A stretch of DNA of 39,243 nucleotides from Streptococcus parasanguinis. Lineage in GTDB: Bacteria; Bacillota; Bacilli; Lactobacillales; Streptococcaceae. The stretch spans positions 1-39,243 of the forward strand of contig JAGZKI010000020.1 of assembly GCA_018365265.1 (NCBI GenBank). The letters run 5' to 3'. Position numbers and translations under genes: made by a program. Under the pieces are notes generated by a model. The model worked only from the letters and a program-made list of their open reading frames with translations. It ran no database searches and was not told the origin of the DNA. Below, piece by piece: positions 13,787 to 21,809 of this stretch (its first letter is position 1; every line of letters begins with the position of its first letter).

Positions 13787-16006
13787 ATGCCGAAAGAAGA
13801 GAATTTAACAGGGGACCAAGTCGTTGCCCTTACAAAAAAATATTTATCACCTGAAGATGTTGCTTTTGTGCAAAAGGCTTTGGTCTATGCGGTTGATTGC
13901 CATAATGGGCAATTCCGTCAGTCTGGCGAGCCTTATATCATTCACCCGATTCAAGTGGCAGGAATCCTTGCCAAGCTGAAACTGGATGCTGTGACGGTCG
14001 CCTGTGGCTTTTTGCATGATGTCGTGGAAGATACGGATGCGACTTTAGATGATTTAGAGCGCGAATTTGGTCATGATGTGCGCGTGATTGTCGATGGGGT
14101 GACCAAGCTCGGGAAGGTCAAGTACAAGTCCCATGAAGAGCAGTTGGCGGAAAACCATCGCAAGATGCTCATGGCCATGTCTCAAGATATCCGTGTCATT
14201 TTGGTCAAATTGGCAGACCGCTTGCATAATATGCGTACCCTCAAGCATTTGCGCAAGGATAAACAAGAGCGCATTTCGCGTGAGACCATGGAGATCTATG
14301 CACCGCTAGCCCACCGTCTCGGGATTTCCAGCGTCAAGTGGGAGCTTGAGGATTTGTCCTTCCGTTATCTGAATGAAGTCGAATTCTACAAGATTTCGCA
14401 TATGATGAAGGAAAAACGTCGCGAGCGAGAAGAGTTGGTCGAAGAGGTTGTCCACAAGATTGAGACCTATGCTGGGGAACGCCATCTGCATGGGAAAATT
14501 TATGGTCGACCAAAGCATATCTATTCGATCTATCGCAAAATGCAGGATAAAAAGAAACGCTTTGATGAAATCTATGACTTGATTGCCATCCGCTGTATCC
14601 TGGATACCCCCAGCGATGTCTATGCTATGCTAGGCTACATCCATGAACTCTGGAAGCCAATGCCGGGCCGTTTTAAGGACTATATTGCCAACCGGAAGGC
14701 CAATGGTTATCAGTCTATCCATACGACTGTATACGGCCCTAAGGGACCGATTGAATTCCAGATCCGAACCAAGGAAATGCACGAGGTTGCCGAGTATGGG
14801 GTTGCGGCTCACTGGGCCTATAAAAAAGGGATCAAGGGTCAGGTCAACAGCAAGGAATCGGCTATTGGGATGAACTGGATCAAGGAGATGATGGAACTCC
14901 AAGACCAGTCAGGCGATGCTAAAGAATTTGTTGAAAATGTAAAAGAAGACATCCTGGCAGAAGAGATTTACGTCTTCACACCAGATGGAACCGTGCGCTC
15001 GCTTCCGAAAGATTCTGGGCCGATCGATTTTGCCTATGAAATCCACACCAAGGTTGGGGAAAAAGCGATTGGTGCTAAGGTCAATGGCCGGATGGTGCCC
15101 CTCAATACCAAACTTCGGACGGGAGACCAGGTGGAGATTATCACCAATGCCAACTCCTTTGGTCCGAGCCGTGACTGGCTGACACTTGTTAAAACTAGCA
15201 AGGCGCGCAACAAGATTCGTCAGTTCTTTAAAAATCAAGACAAGGAATTATCGATTAACCGTGGTCGTGATCTCTTGATGGCCCAATTCCACGAGCATGA
15301 CTTGGTAGCCAATAAGTTCATGGACAAAAAGCACATGGACAAAGTGCTACAAAAATCAAGTTACAAGACAGAAGAAGCCTTGTTTGCGGCGATTGGTTTT
15401 GGAGAGATCGGGGCTATTACCATCTTTAACCGCTTGACGGAGGATGAACGCCGAGAAGAAGAACGGGCTAAGGCACGCGCAGAAGCAGAAGAGCTGGTCA
15501 AAGGTGGCGAGGTCAAGGTTGAAAATAAAAAAGACACCTTGAAGGTCCGTCACGAAGGTGGCGTGGTCATCCAAGGCGCTTCTGGGCTCTTGATTCGGAT
15601 TGCTAAGTGCTGTAACCCAGTTCCAGGCGATGAAATCGTCGGCTACATCACCAAAGGACGCGGTGTTGCGATTCACCGTCAGGACTGTATGAATCTCCGA
15701 GCTCAAGACAACTACGAGCAACGCTTGATCGATGTCGAGTGGGAAGATAACAACACGACCAAGGACTACATCGCTCACATCGATATTTACGGACTCAACC
15801 GTGCCGGACTTCTGAACGATGTACTCCAAGTCCTCTCCAATACAGCTAAGATGGTCTCAACCGTCAATGCCCAACCAACCAAAGACATGAAATTTGCCAA
15901 TATCCACATTTCCTTTGGGATTCCAAACTTGTCTATGTTGACAACAGTTGTGGATAAGATTAAGAGTGTGCCGGAGGTGTACTCTGTTAAGCGTACCAAC
16001 GGCTAA
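13787..16006 (+). CDS. relA: Bifunctional (p)ppGpp synthetase/hydrolase
   Basis: This long RSH enzyme (739 residues) makes and degrades (p)ppGpp in the stringent response. Domains in order: an HD hydrolase with H53, the H77-D78 pair in FLHDVVEDT (intact, so hydrolase-competent); a RelA/SpoT synthetase with RFKDYIANRKANGYQSIHT near 297-315; TGS at about 390-455 (EEIYVFTPDGTVRSLPKDS); a zinc-finger/conserved-Cys region with AKCCNPVPGDEIVGY; and ACT at about 660-739. CTGGAG lies before the start. It has its own promoter after the lipase cassette. Full length and undisturbed. Confidence 0.97.
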   Translation: MPKEENLTGDQVVALTKKYLSPEDVAFVQKALVYAVDCHNGQFRQSGEPYIIHPIQVAGILAKLKLDAVTVACGFLHDVVEDTDATLDDLEREFGHDVRVIVDGVTKLGKVKYKSHEEQLAENHRKMLMAMSQDIRVILVKLADRLHNMRTLKHLRKDKQERISRETMEIYAPLAHRLGISSVKWELEDLSFRYLNEVEFYKISHMMKEKRREREELVEEVVHKIETYAGERHLHGKIYGRPKHIYSIYRKMQDKKKRFDEIYDLIAIRCILDTPSDVYAMLGYIHELWKPMPGRFKDYIANRKANGYQSIHTTVYGPKGPIEFQIRTKEMHEVAEYGVAAHWAYKKGIKGQVNSKESAIGMNWIKEMMELQDQSGDAKEFVENVKEDILAEEIYVFTPDGTVRSLPKDSGPIDFAYEIHTKVGEKAIGAKVNGRMVPLNTKLRTGDQVEIITNANSFGPSRDWLTLVKTSKARNKIRQFFKNQDKELSINRGRDLLMAQFHEHDLVANKFMDKKHMDKVLQKSSYKTEEALFAAIGFGEIGAITIFNRLTEDERREEERAKARAEAEELVKGGEVKVENKKDTLKVRHEGGVVIQGASGLLIRIAKCCNPVPGDEIVGYITKGRGVAIHRQDCMNLRAQDNYEQRLIDVEWEDNNTTKDYIAHIDIYGLNRAGLLNDVLQVLSNTAKMVSTVNAQPTKDMKFANIHISFGIPNLSMLTTVVDKIKSVPEVYSVKRTNG

Positions 16007-16008
16007 TC

Positions 16009-16217
16009 GGCTGCTCAGTTATCTTTTATTGCTTCGTTAGCTCGCCTCGCCGTACTTAAGTACTGTCTTTGTCTCGCTGCCTCGCACTAAAAGCAACTGA
16101 ACAGCCTTTACTTTTCAGATAGTATGCCTGCGTCTCACTGCCTTGTCTGATGTCGATTTTCTTTGAAGAAGCTAGGATATGTTCAGAACTCTTTTATTGC
16201 TTGGTTAGCTCGTCGCC
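16009..16217. repeat. Degenerate palindromic repeat element between relA and dtd
   Basis: GGCTGCTCAGTT (16009-16020) and AACTGAACAGCC (16095-16106) are inverted partners around a 74-base core that itself contains the palindrome GTACTTAAGTAC. Part of the core, CTTTTATTGCTTCGTTAGCT (from 16023), recurs at 16191-16210 with one change, and GTCTCGCTGCCTCG recurs as GTCTCACTGCCTTG near 16131. No ORF is present. It resembles the small non-coding repeats of mitis-group streptococci and may also end relA transcription. Confidence 0.65.
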
Positions 16218-16282
16218 TGAGATTGATGTTCTTTCAAGGGCGGCAGTGAATGCTCGATAGATTTATAAAATAGGATAGTAAA

Positions 16283-16726
16283 ATGAAATTAGTGATTCAA
16301 CGGGTCAAGAGTGCCTCGGTTTCCATTGATGGTCAAGTCTACAATGCGATCCAGCAAGGTTTGCTGCTCCTAGTAGGTGTCGGTCCTGAGGATGACCAGA
16401 AAGATTTAGATTATGCGGTCCGCAAGGTATCACAGATGCGTATTTTCTCAGATGAGGAAGATAAGATGAATCTTTCAGTCAAAGATATCCAAGGGGAAAT
16501 TTTGTCGATTTCTCAATTTACCCTCTTTGCGGAGACAAAAAAAGGCAACCGTCCTGCTTTTACAGGGGCTGCTAAGCCAGATATGGCCAGTCAGTTATAT
16601 GATGCCTTTAATGATCAATTAGAAAAAGAAGTCCCTGTCAAACGAGGGATCTTTGGAGCCGATATGGCGATTGAATTGATCAATGATGGTCCAGTGACGA
16701 TTTTGCTAGATACAAAAAATCCATAA
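16283..16726 (+). CDS. dtd: D-aminoacyl-tRNA deacylase
   Basis: Dtd removes D-amino acids from mischarged tRNAs. The 147-residue product is the full family length and begins MKLVIQRVKSASVSIDG. The active-site motif SQFTLFA (catalytic Thr) and the NRPAF motif are present. The C-terminal motif is NDGPVTILLDTKN, where the Gly-Pro pair sets chirality. AGGATAGTAAA precedes the ATG. It follows relA by 276 bases, a common streptococcal neighbourhood. It is complete and undisturbed. Confidence 0.96.
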   Translation: MKLVIQRVKSASVSIDGQVYNAIQQGLLLLVGVGPEDDQKDLDYAVRKVSQMRIFSDEEDKMNLSVKDIQGEILSISQFTLFAETKKGNRPAFTGAAKPDMASQLYDAFNDQLEKEVPVKRGIFGADMAIELINDGPVTILLDTKNP

Positions 16727-16732
16727 GTAAGG

Positions 16733-16764
16733 AAACATGCAGTCGGATTAGACTGCATGTTTTT
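16733..16764. terminator. Convergent terminator between dtd and fimR
   Basis: AAACATGCAGTC (16733-16744) pairs perfectly with GACTGCATGTTT (16751-16762) and is followed by TT. The fimR stop codon lies in the loop. Usable from both sides, better rightward. Confidence 0.9.
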
Positions 16765-17401
16765 CGATATAGAGTTGTTGGGCGATCACTTGGTTGATAG
16801 AAATTTCTTGTTCATGGATAACTAAGTGATAGAGGCCTGTGTAGTCATCATACCGTTGAAACGCGATAGTATCCCCAATCTGGAGATGGATCTGGTCTAA
16901 GAATTTTAGCAATTCATAGGTGTCATGGACCCTTTGCAGAATATACAGACCAGGTTGGGTCGCTTCGCTGAGACGGTCTTGGTAGGCTTCGACAAGCCTT
17001 TCGCCTTTCTTTGGAATTGTCCCACCGTGAGGGCAGGTCTTAGGATTTCCAAGCATGTGATCCAGCTGGTCAATGAAATGTTCAGAAACGGTATGCTCGA
17101 GAACTTCTGCCTCTTCATGGACTTCTTCAGTTGTATAGTCAAGATTTTCCAGAAGAAATACTTCGATCAAACGGTGCTTGCGGTAGAGATCAGAGACCAA
17201 CTGCGATCCTAGATCCGTTAGTAGATACCCATGGGTCTTATCTTTTACCAAGAGTCCTTCAGAGACCATACGCTTAATCATCTCTGTCACAGCGGGTGGA
17301 GAGACCTGCATGCGACTCGCGATTTCCTTGTTGCTGATTTTTTCTACTTCTGTGCCAATTTCATAAATGCACTTGAGGTAATCTTCTTTGTTTGGTGTCA
17401 T
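16748..17401 (-). CDS. fimR: DtxR/MntR-family manganese-responsive repressor
   Basis: This 217-residue regulator is orthologous by layout to FimR, ScaR, SloR and PsaR, which repress the manganese transporter operon. The N-terminal winged helix (MTPNKEDYLKCIYEIG; NKEIASRMQVSPPAVTEMIKRM) is followed by a dimer/metal domain. Metal ligands include the EVLEHTVSEHF region and PKTCPHGG (Cys and His in the primary site). A C-terminal FeoA/SH3-like domain runs from about residue 150. The target is probably the fimCBA promoter box at 21699-21718. It lies on the minus strand with its own promoter region facing the 17526 gene. Confidence 0.93.
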   Translation of the reverse strand: MTPNKEDYLKCIYEIGTEVEKISNKEIASRMQVSPPAVTEMIKRMVSEGLLVKDKTHGYLLTDLGSQLVSDLYRKHRLIEVFLLENLDYTTEEVHEEAEVLEHTVSEHFIDQLDHMLGNPKTCPHGGTIPKKGERLVEAYQDRLSEATQPGLYILQRVHDTYELLKFLDQIHLQIGDTIAFQRYDDYTGLYHLVIHEQEISINQVIAQQLYIEKHAV

Positions 17402-17525
17402 GCTTTCCTCTTTTCTTCGCTCACTTCTAGTATATCAAAAAAATCTTCAAAAACGCTAGTGGAGTAATGAGAATTGTCTCAAGCTCCAAAAGATGGTAGT
17501 ATAGAAGCATAGAAAGGACGGCACT

Positions 17526-18551
17526 ATGAACAGACGGGAATTAGTGAGATTAGGCTGGAGAGAGAGTAGTTTAGCCTATCTAGAGAAGCACTTGCAGGGA
17601 TTGAAAGATCCACAAGCCTACCAAGAACAATACCAGTCTGTCTTTTTCTTTGCCAGTCCTCTGTTTCAAAATATGTGGTTTCAAGAGATCAAAGATCTAA
17701 CGGAAACGGCTGCCCAAGACTTGCTGAGGGGAGTCATGAAAATTCTTCTTATGCCAAGTGACCTTTCCGGAACTTGTGAAGAAACAGCCTTTCTTCTGAG
17801 TAGGATGGCTCCAGATTGTCCGCCAGGTTCCGACTTTTGGAAGGCTTTTTCACACGTCGTGCAGGTGGCCTTTGAAAAGGATCCCTTAGCAGATCAGTCG
17901 GGAGATCAGCTCTTGAAACGCCAGGTTCACCAGTTACGCTACCTACTTTCAAGTTACCAAGCCCAATGGGTTCGGACGCATAAGGCCAGAGCTGGACAGA
18001 CTGACGAGGAGGCCTTACAAGCTTACATACAAAAGGCTAGAGAGGTCACGGTGGATGCTTATGCGGCTGCCCGCCTTCACAATAAGGTCTCCCTAGGGCC
18101 AGATGGTCACCTTCATTATCCATCAGGGGCCTCCCAACAAGTCAATTTCAAGGTCTTGTTAAATTTCCATACGGAGTATATTCTCGATCAAGCCGGGCGT
18201 TTTCTCAATGAAGTCGATCCAGTAGAAGTTTCTGAAAATGGCATTGTCAATGGGGCTAGTTTTAACTACGGGCTGGCTAGGGGACGGACCCATAAGGACT
18301 TAGATATTGACCCCGTCAAAGCTTGGGACCCAGCCTTTCGGAAGCAGGTCCTTTATCGTCAAGGTGTTCGCTATTTAGCCCCTAAAAATGATCGCAGTGT
18401 CGAAGGCTACTGGAGTCGAAAAGGAGTCTTTGCACAAGGAGGCAAGAGCTACAAGCAACAAGTGGCACAGCGCGTGCGGAGTTTCCTCAGAGGCATCCCT
18501 CGCTTACGCTGGCGTGTCCTCCTACAGAATGGACTCCATCGGATTTTATAG
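17526..18551 (+). CDS. Conserved hypothetical protein (possibly DUF3114 family)
   Basis: This 341-residue protein is soluble-looking, with no signal peptide or TM. It is mostly helical in the first 190 residues. It then has NFKVLLNFHTEYILDQAGRF and a Gly-rich part (NGASFNYGLARGRTHKDLDIDPVKAWDPAFR), and a strongly basic end (RVRSFLRGIPRLRWRVLLQNGLHRIL). The pattern HKDLDIDPV...DPAFR with repeated Asp/Arg could be catalytic. I recall DUF3114 proteins of this length in streptococci but cannot confirm it by eye. GAAAGGACGGCACT precedes the ATG. It lies between fimR (divergent) and tpx (convergent), so it may ride with manganese/oxidative-stress genes. Confidence 0.75.
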   Translation: MNRRELVRLGWRESSLAYLEKHLQGLKDPQAYQEQYQSVFFFASPLFQNMWFQEIKDLTETAAQDLLRGVMKILLMPSDLSGTCEETAFLLSRMAPDCPPGSDFWKAFSHVVQVAFEKDPLADQSGDQLLKRQVHQLRYLLSSYQAQWVRTHKARAGQTDEEALQAYIQKAREVTVDAYAAARLHNKVSLGPDGHLHYPSGASQQVNFKVLLNFHTEYILDQAGRFLNEVDPVEVSENGIVNGASFNYGLARGRTHKDLDIDPVKAWDPAFRKQVLYRQGVRYLAPKNDRSVEGYWSRKGVFAQGGKSYKQQVAQRVRSFLRGIPRLRWRVLLQNGLHRIL

Positions 18552-18557
18552 CAATGG

Positions 18558-18582
18558 AAAAGAGGTCGCAGACCTCTTTTTT
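18558..18582. terminator. Shared terminator of the 17526 gene and tpx
   Basis: AAAAGAGGTC (18558-18567) pairs with GACCTCTTTT (18571-18580) around GCA; A and T tracts on both sides allow bidirectional use between convergent genes. Confidence 0.92.
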
Positions 18583-18585
18583 CAT

Positions 18586-19080
18586 TTATCCAAGTGCTTT
18601 GACGGCTTCGATTGCAGCGTCGTAATTTGGTTCGCTGTTGATATTTTCTAGGTATTCAACGTAAGTAACCTTGTTATCCGCATCTAAGACCAAGACAGCA
18701 CGCGCAAGTAGGTGCCATTCATTAATCAAGAGGCCGTATGCTTTCCCGAAGGAATGGTCGTAGTAGTCTGAGAGCATGATGGCATTGTCGAGCCCTTCAG
18801 CAGCGCACCATTTACCTTGAGCAAAAGGAAGGTCGACAGAGACCGTCAAGACGACAGTGTCTTCCATATCCGATAAGGTTTGGTTGAAGTGACGTGTTTG
18901 CATCGAACAGATACCTGTGTCGATGGATGGGATAATGCTGAGGACTTTTTTCTTGCCAGCAAAATCAGCTAAAGATTTCTTCTCAAGAGCTGGAGTGATC
19001 AATGAAAAATCATGGGCCATTTCCCCTACTTGAAGTTGAGATCCGGTAAAGGTCACAGGGTTTCCTAAAAATGTTGCCAT
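18586..19080 (-). CDS. tpx: Thiol peroxidase
   Basis: Tpx is an atypical 2-Cys peroxiredoxin that reduces hydrogen and organic peroxides with thioredoxin. The 164-residue product has peroxidatic Cys58 in PSIDTGICSMQTRHF and resolving Cys92 in KWCAAEG, plus the family start FLGNPVTFTGSQLQVG. AAAAGGAGTC precedes the start. It follows fimA after 78 bases on the same strand; in streptococci tpx commonly trails the manganese transporter and protects it against peroxide. It may be cotranscribed or use a promoter in the gap. Confidence 0.96.
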   Translation of the reverse strand: MATFLGNPVTFTGSQLQVGEMAHDFSLITPALEKKSLADFAGKKKVLSIIPSIDTGICSMQTRHFNQTLSDMEDTVVLTVSVDLPFAQGKWCAAEGLDNAIMLSDYYDHSFGKAYGLLINEWHLLARAVLVLDADNKVTYVEYLENINSEPNYDAAIEAVKALG

Positions 19081-19158
19081 AAAAAGACTCCTTTTTTGTT
19101 TTTATTGTACCGCAATACCGGTGGAGGGGCCACTGATTTGTTTAGAAATCTGAATGGT

Positions 19159-20088
19159 CTACTGACTCAATCCTTCTGCGATCTTGTCTAAGTTCCACTT
19201 CATCATGCTGTAGTAGCTATCACCCTTTTCCCCTTCTTTGGCGATCGAGTCAGTAAAGATTTTTGAAAAGATCGGGATATTGGTATCTTTAGAGACAGTT
19301 TTCATAGGACGTTCATCGACACTGGATTCAACAAAGAGAGACGGCACCTTGGTTTGACGCAATTTCTCTACCAGCGTTTTGATTTGTTCGGGTGTCCCTT
19401 CTACTTCGGTGTTGATTTCCCAGATATAGGCAGATGGGACGCCGTAGGCTTTGGAGAAGTACTTGAAGCAACCTTCGCTGGTTACGATCATCTTCTTATC
19501 TGCTGGGATGTTATTGAATGCTTGCTTGGCTTCTTGGTCGAGCTTACTGAGTTTTTCAGTATAGGCAGCTAGATTTTTTTCGTAGAAGTCCTTATTTTTG
19601 GGATCTTTTGCGATCAATTGTTTGGCAATGTTTTTAGCGTAGAGGATCCCGTTTTCGAGATTGAGCCAAGCGTGAGGGTCTTCTTTTCCAGCTTGGTTTT
19701 GGCCTTCCAAGTAGATGACGTCGACTCCGTCGCTGGCTGCGAAATAGTCTTTGTTTTCAACTTTATTGGCATTTTTGACCAATTTAGTAAACCAAGCATT
19801 GCCACCGGTTTCGAGGTTGATCCCGTTGTAGAAGATGAGGTCTGCTTGCGAAGTCTTTTTGACATCTTCTGGAAGCGGTTCGTATTCGTGAGGATCTTTG
19901 CCGACAGGAACGATACTGTGCAGATCGATCTTATCCTCAGCAATATTTTTAGTTATATCTGCAAGGATGGAGTTGGTGGTGACCACTTTTAATTTACTAG
20001 AAGCTCCAGAAGAAGAGCCTTTGCTACAGGCCAACAGACCAAATAAGAGCGCCACAAAGAGGGCGAGGACAGAAGCAATTTTTTTCAT
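19159..20088 (-). CDS. fimA: Manganese ABC transporter substrate-binding lipoprotein (LraI/FimA)
   Basis: This cluster A-1 metal-binding lipoprotein (309 residues) delivers Mn(II) to FimBC; FimA of S. parasanguinis was also described as an adhesin. A lipoprotein signal ends in LLAC with Cys21. The four metal ligands of the PsaA family fall at their usual places: His67 (GKDPHEYEP), His139 (EDPHAW), Glu205 (VTSEGCF) and Asp280 (IFTDSI). That gives high confidence in metal binding. AAAGGAGAAACAC lies upstream. It is the third gene of fimCBA, 11 bases after fimB. Confidence 0.97.
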   Translation of the reverse strand: MKKIASVLALFVALLFGLLACSKGSSSGASSKLKVVTTNSILADITKNIAEDKIDLHSIVPVGKDPHEYEPLPEDVKKTSQADLIFYNGINLETGGNAWFTKLVKNANKVENKDYFAASDGVDVIYLEGQNQAGKEDPHAWLNLENGILYAKNIAKQLIAKDPKNKDFYEKNLAAYTEKLSKLDQEAKQAFNNIPADKKMIVTSEGCFKYFSKAYGVPSAYIWEINTEVEGTPEQIKTLVEKLRQTKVPSLFVESSVDERPMKTVSKDTNIPIFSKIFTDSIAKEGEKGDSYYSMMKWNLDKIAEGLSQ

Positions 20089-20099
20089 GTGTTTCTCCT

Positions 20100-20942
20100 T
20101 TAATGAGGCGAAAGAGTGTGCTTGTTCTTTCTCTGCTTAGGAGCGATAAAGAAGCTGATGAGAAAGAAGATGGCAGAAGTGAGGACAATACAAGACCCAA
20201 CGGCGATGTTGAAACTATAGCCAATAAAGAGTCCCAGGATGGAGGCTAGGGCACCTAATCCGGATGAAAGGAGCATCATGGACCAGAGGTTATTGGTGTA
20301 GAGATAGGCCGTCGCAGCGGGTGTGATGAGCATGGCGACGATGAGAATGGTCCCGACACTTTGCATAGCAGTGACAGAAACCAAGGTCAAGAGTACCATG
20401 AGGAGGTAGTGATAGGCCTTGACCCGAACACCCATGGATTGGGCAAGAACGGGATCAAAAGAAGTGAGAAGCAAGGGACGAAAGAGCAGGACAATCACCA
20501 GTAAGACCGCCACACCAATACCAATGGTCATCCACATATCCTGGTCTTGCACGGCCAAGATATTTCCAAAGAGGATGTGGAAAAGGTCGGTGGAACTTTT
20601 AGCGACTCCAATCAAGATGACCCCTAAGGCGAGGAAAGAAGAAAAGGTAATCCCAATCGCAGTGTCGCTCTTGATGATGGAGTTGCTCTTGATATAGGTG
20701 ATCAGGACAGAAGCTAAAAGACCAAAGACAATGGCGCCAATAAAGAAATTGATGCCCAGGATAAAGGACAGAGCCACCCCTGGAAGGACCGCGTGTGAGA
20801 TGGCATCTCCCATGAGAGACATGCCTCGTAAAATAATGAAACATCCGACCGCACCAGCAACAATTCCGATGGCGATAGCAGTAATAAAGGCGTTTTGTAG
20901 GAAATGAAATTGTTGTAATCCATCGATAAATTCTGTAATCAT
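20100..20942 (-). CDS. fimB: Manganese ABC transporter permease
   Basis: This 280-residue ABC-3 family membrane subunit (PsaC/ScaB/FimB) forms the Mn(II) channel. It has about eight hydrophobic spans from FITAIAIGIVAGAVGCFIILRG to SCIVLTSAIFFLISFFIAP. The early RGMSLMGDAISHAVLPGVALS segment is the ABC-3 hallmark. The start overlaps fimC by 4 bases. Its C-terminus is polar (PKQRKNKHTLSPH). Operon mate of fimC and fimA. Confidence 0.96.
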   Translation of the reverse strand: MITEFIDGLQQFHFLQNAFITAIAIGIVAGAVGCFIILRGMSLMGDAISHAVLPGVALSFILGINFFIGAIVFGLLASVLITYIKSNSIIKSDTAIGITFSSFLALGVILIGVAKSSTDLFHILFGNILAVQDQDMWMTIGIGVAVLLVIVLLFRPLLLTSFDPVLAQSMGVRVKAYHYLLMVLLTLVSVTAMQSVGTILIVAMLITPAATAYLYTNNLWSMMLLSSGLGALASILGLFIGYSFNIAVGSCIVLTSAIFFLISFFIAPKQRKNKHTLSPH

Positions 20943-21661
20943 CCGACTCCACCTCCTATAAAGAGTTCATGACCGTAAGCGGCATGCAGATTCTCCTTGG
21001 TAAAGGTCTCCTCTGTTTTTCCAAAAGCAATTAGCTTGCGATGAAGGAGGAGGACTTGGTCAAAGTAAGCTGGGACCTTGCTGAGGTCGTGATGGACGAT
21101 CAGGATGGTCTTGCCTTCTTTTTTCAAGGTTTTTAGTGTCTGCATAATGATGTCTTCGCTAACGGAGTCAATCCCTGCAAAGGGCTCATCCAAAAAGATG
21201 ACATCTGCTTCTTGGACCAAGCAGCGGGCGATCAGGACTCGTTGGAATTGCCCTCCTGAAAGTTGGCCAATCTGGCGATCCGCTAGATCAAGAAGATTGA
21301 CAAGCTTCATCGCATTTTCCACCTTTTGGAGATCTTCTTTGCTTTTTCTCCTGAAGATAGAAAGGTGGGGATAGAGACCCAGTGAGACACATTCCCGCAC
21401 CGTGATGGGGAAGTGGAAATCAATAGCGGATTTCTGTTCGACGTAGGCCACCCGTTGAAGAACTTGGCTGAGATCTTTTTGATCGAGCTGGACCTTTCCC
21501 GCATGAGGGAGAAGTCCTAGCATGGCCTTGATTAGGGTTGATTTTCCAGCCCCATTGGGACCAAGAATGCCTAGGATAGTCGGGCCCTGGATGGTGAGGG
21601 AAAGGTCCTCTAGGGCCAGCGTTTGCTGATAAGCAACACGAAGGTTTTCAATTTGAATCAT
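20939..21661 (-). CDS. fimC: Manganese ABC transporter ATP-binding protein
   Basis: This 240-residue ATPase powers FimAB import. Walker A is GPNGAGKST (34-42), the Q-loop is AYVEQKSAIDFHFP, the signature LSGGQFQRVLIAR is near 137, Walker B VIFLDEPFAGID follows, and H-loop IVHHDLSK closes the set. The sequence FHFPITVRECVSLGLYP is typical of metal-ion ABC ATPases. The ribosome site AAAGGAGG is strong. It is the first gene of fimCBA; its promoter carries the metal-regulator box. Confidence 0.96.
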   Translation of the reverse strand: MIQIENLRVAYQQTLALEDLSLTIQGPTILGILGPNGAGKSTLIKAMLGLLPHAGKVQLDQKDLSQVLQRVAYVEQKSAIDFHFPITVRECVSLGLYPHLSIFRRKSKEDLQKVENAMKLVNLLDLADRQIGQLSGGQFQRVLIARCLVQEADVIFLDEPFAGIDSVSEDIIMQTLKTLKKEGKTILIVHHDLSKVPAYFDQVLLLHRKLIAFGKTEETFTKENLHAAYGHELFIGGGVG

Positions 21662-21681
21662 AAGTTTCCTCCTTTGGTATT

Positions 21682-21710
21682 AATATACATGAATAAAAAA
21701 ATTAAGTCAA
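21682..21710 (-). promoter_or_regulatory. fimCBA promoter
   Basis: On the minus strand: -35 TTGACT (21705-21710), a 17-base spacer, and -10 TATATT (21682-21687), followed by the AAAGGAGG ribosome site of fimC. Confidence 0.85.
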
Positions 21711-21718
21711 GTTAATTT
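21699..21718. promoter_or_regulatory. Metal-regulator (FimR/ScaR/SloR-type) operator
   Basis: On the minus strand AATTAACTTGACTTAATT, with the dyad AATTAA-n6-TTAATT, covers the -35 of fimC. It closely matches what I remember of the SloR/ScaR recognition element. A second palindrome, ATTTAACTTAAAT at 21727-21739, lies toward pepO. Mn-loaded FimR would block polymerase here. Confidence 0.75.
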
Positions 21719-21742
21719 ATAAAATAATTTAACTTAAATCAC

Positions 21743-21771
21743 TTGAAATCATTGAAAAAAGTTCCTATTTT
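21743..21771 (+). promoter_or_regulatory. pepO promoter
   Basis: TTGAAA (21743-21748), a 17-base spacer and TATTTT (21766-21771) lie 39 bases before the pepO ATG. The promoter is back to back with the fim promoter, so the palindrome at 21727-21739 sits just upstream of its -35. Confidence 0.6.
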
Positions 21772-21809
21772 TGATAAGGTTATTACAAAAGAATGAAAGC
21801 GAGAAGATC

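Noticed and set aside
15356..15829. 157-codon open frame on the minus strand inside relA
   Set aside because: Antisense shadow of the conserved relA TGS-ACT region, with no ribosome site or promoter.
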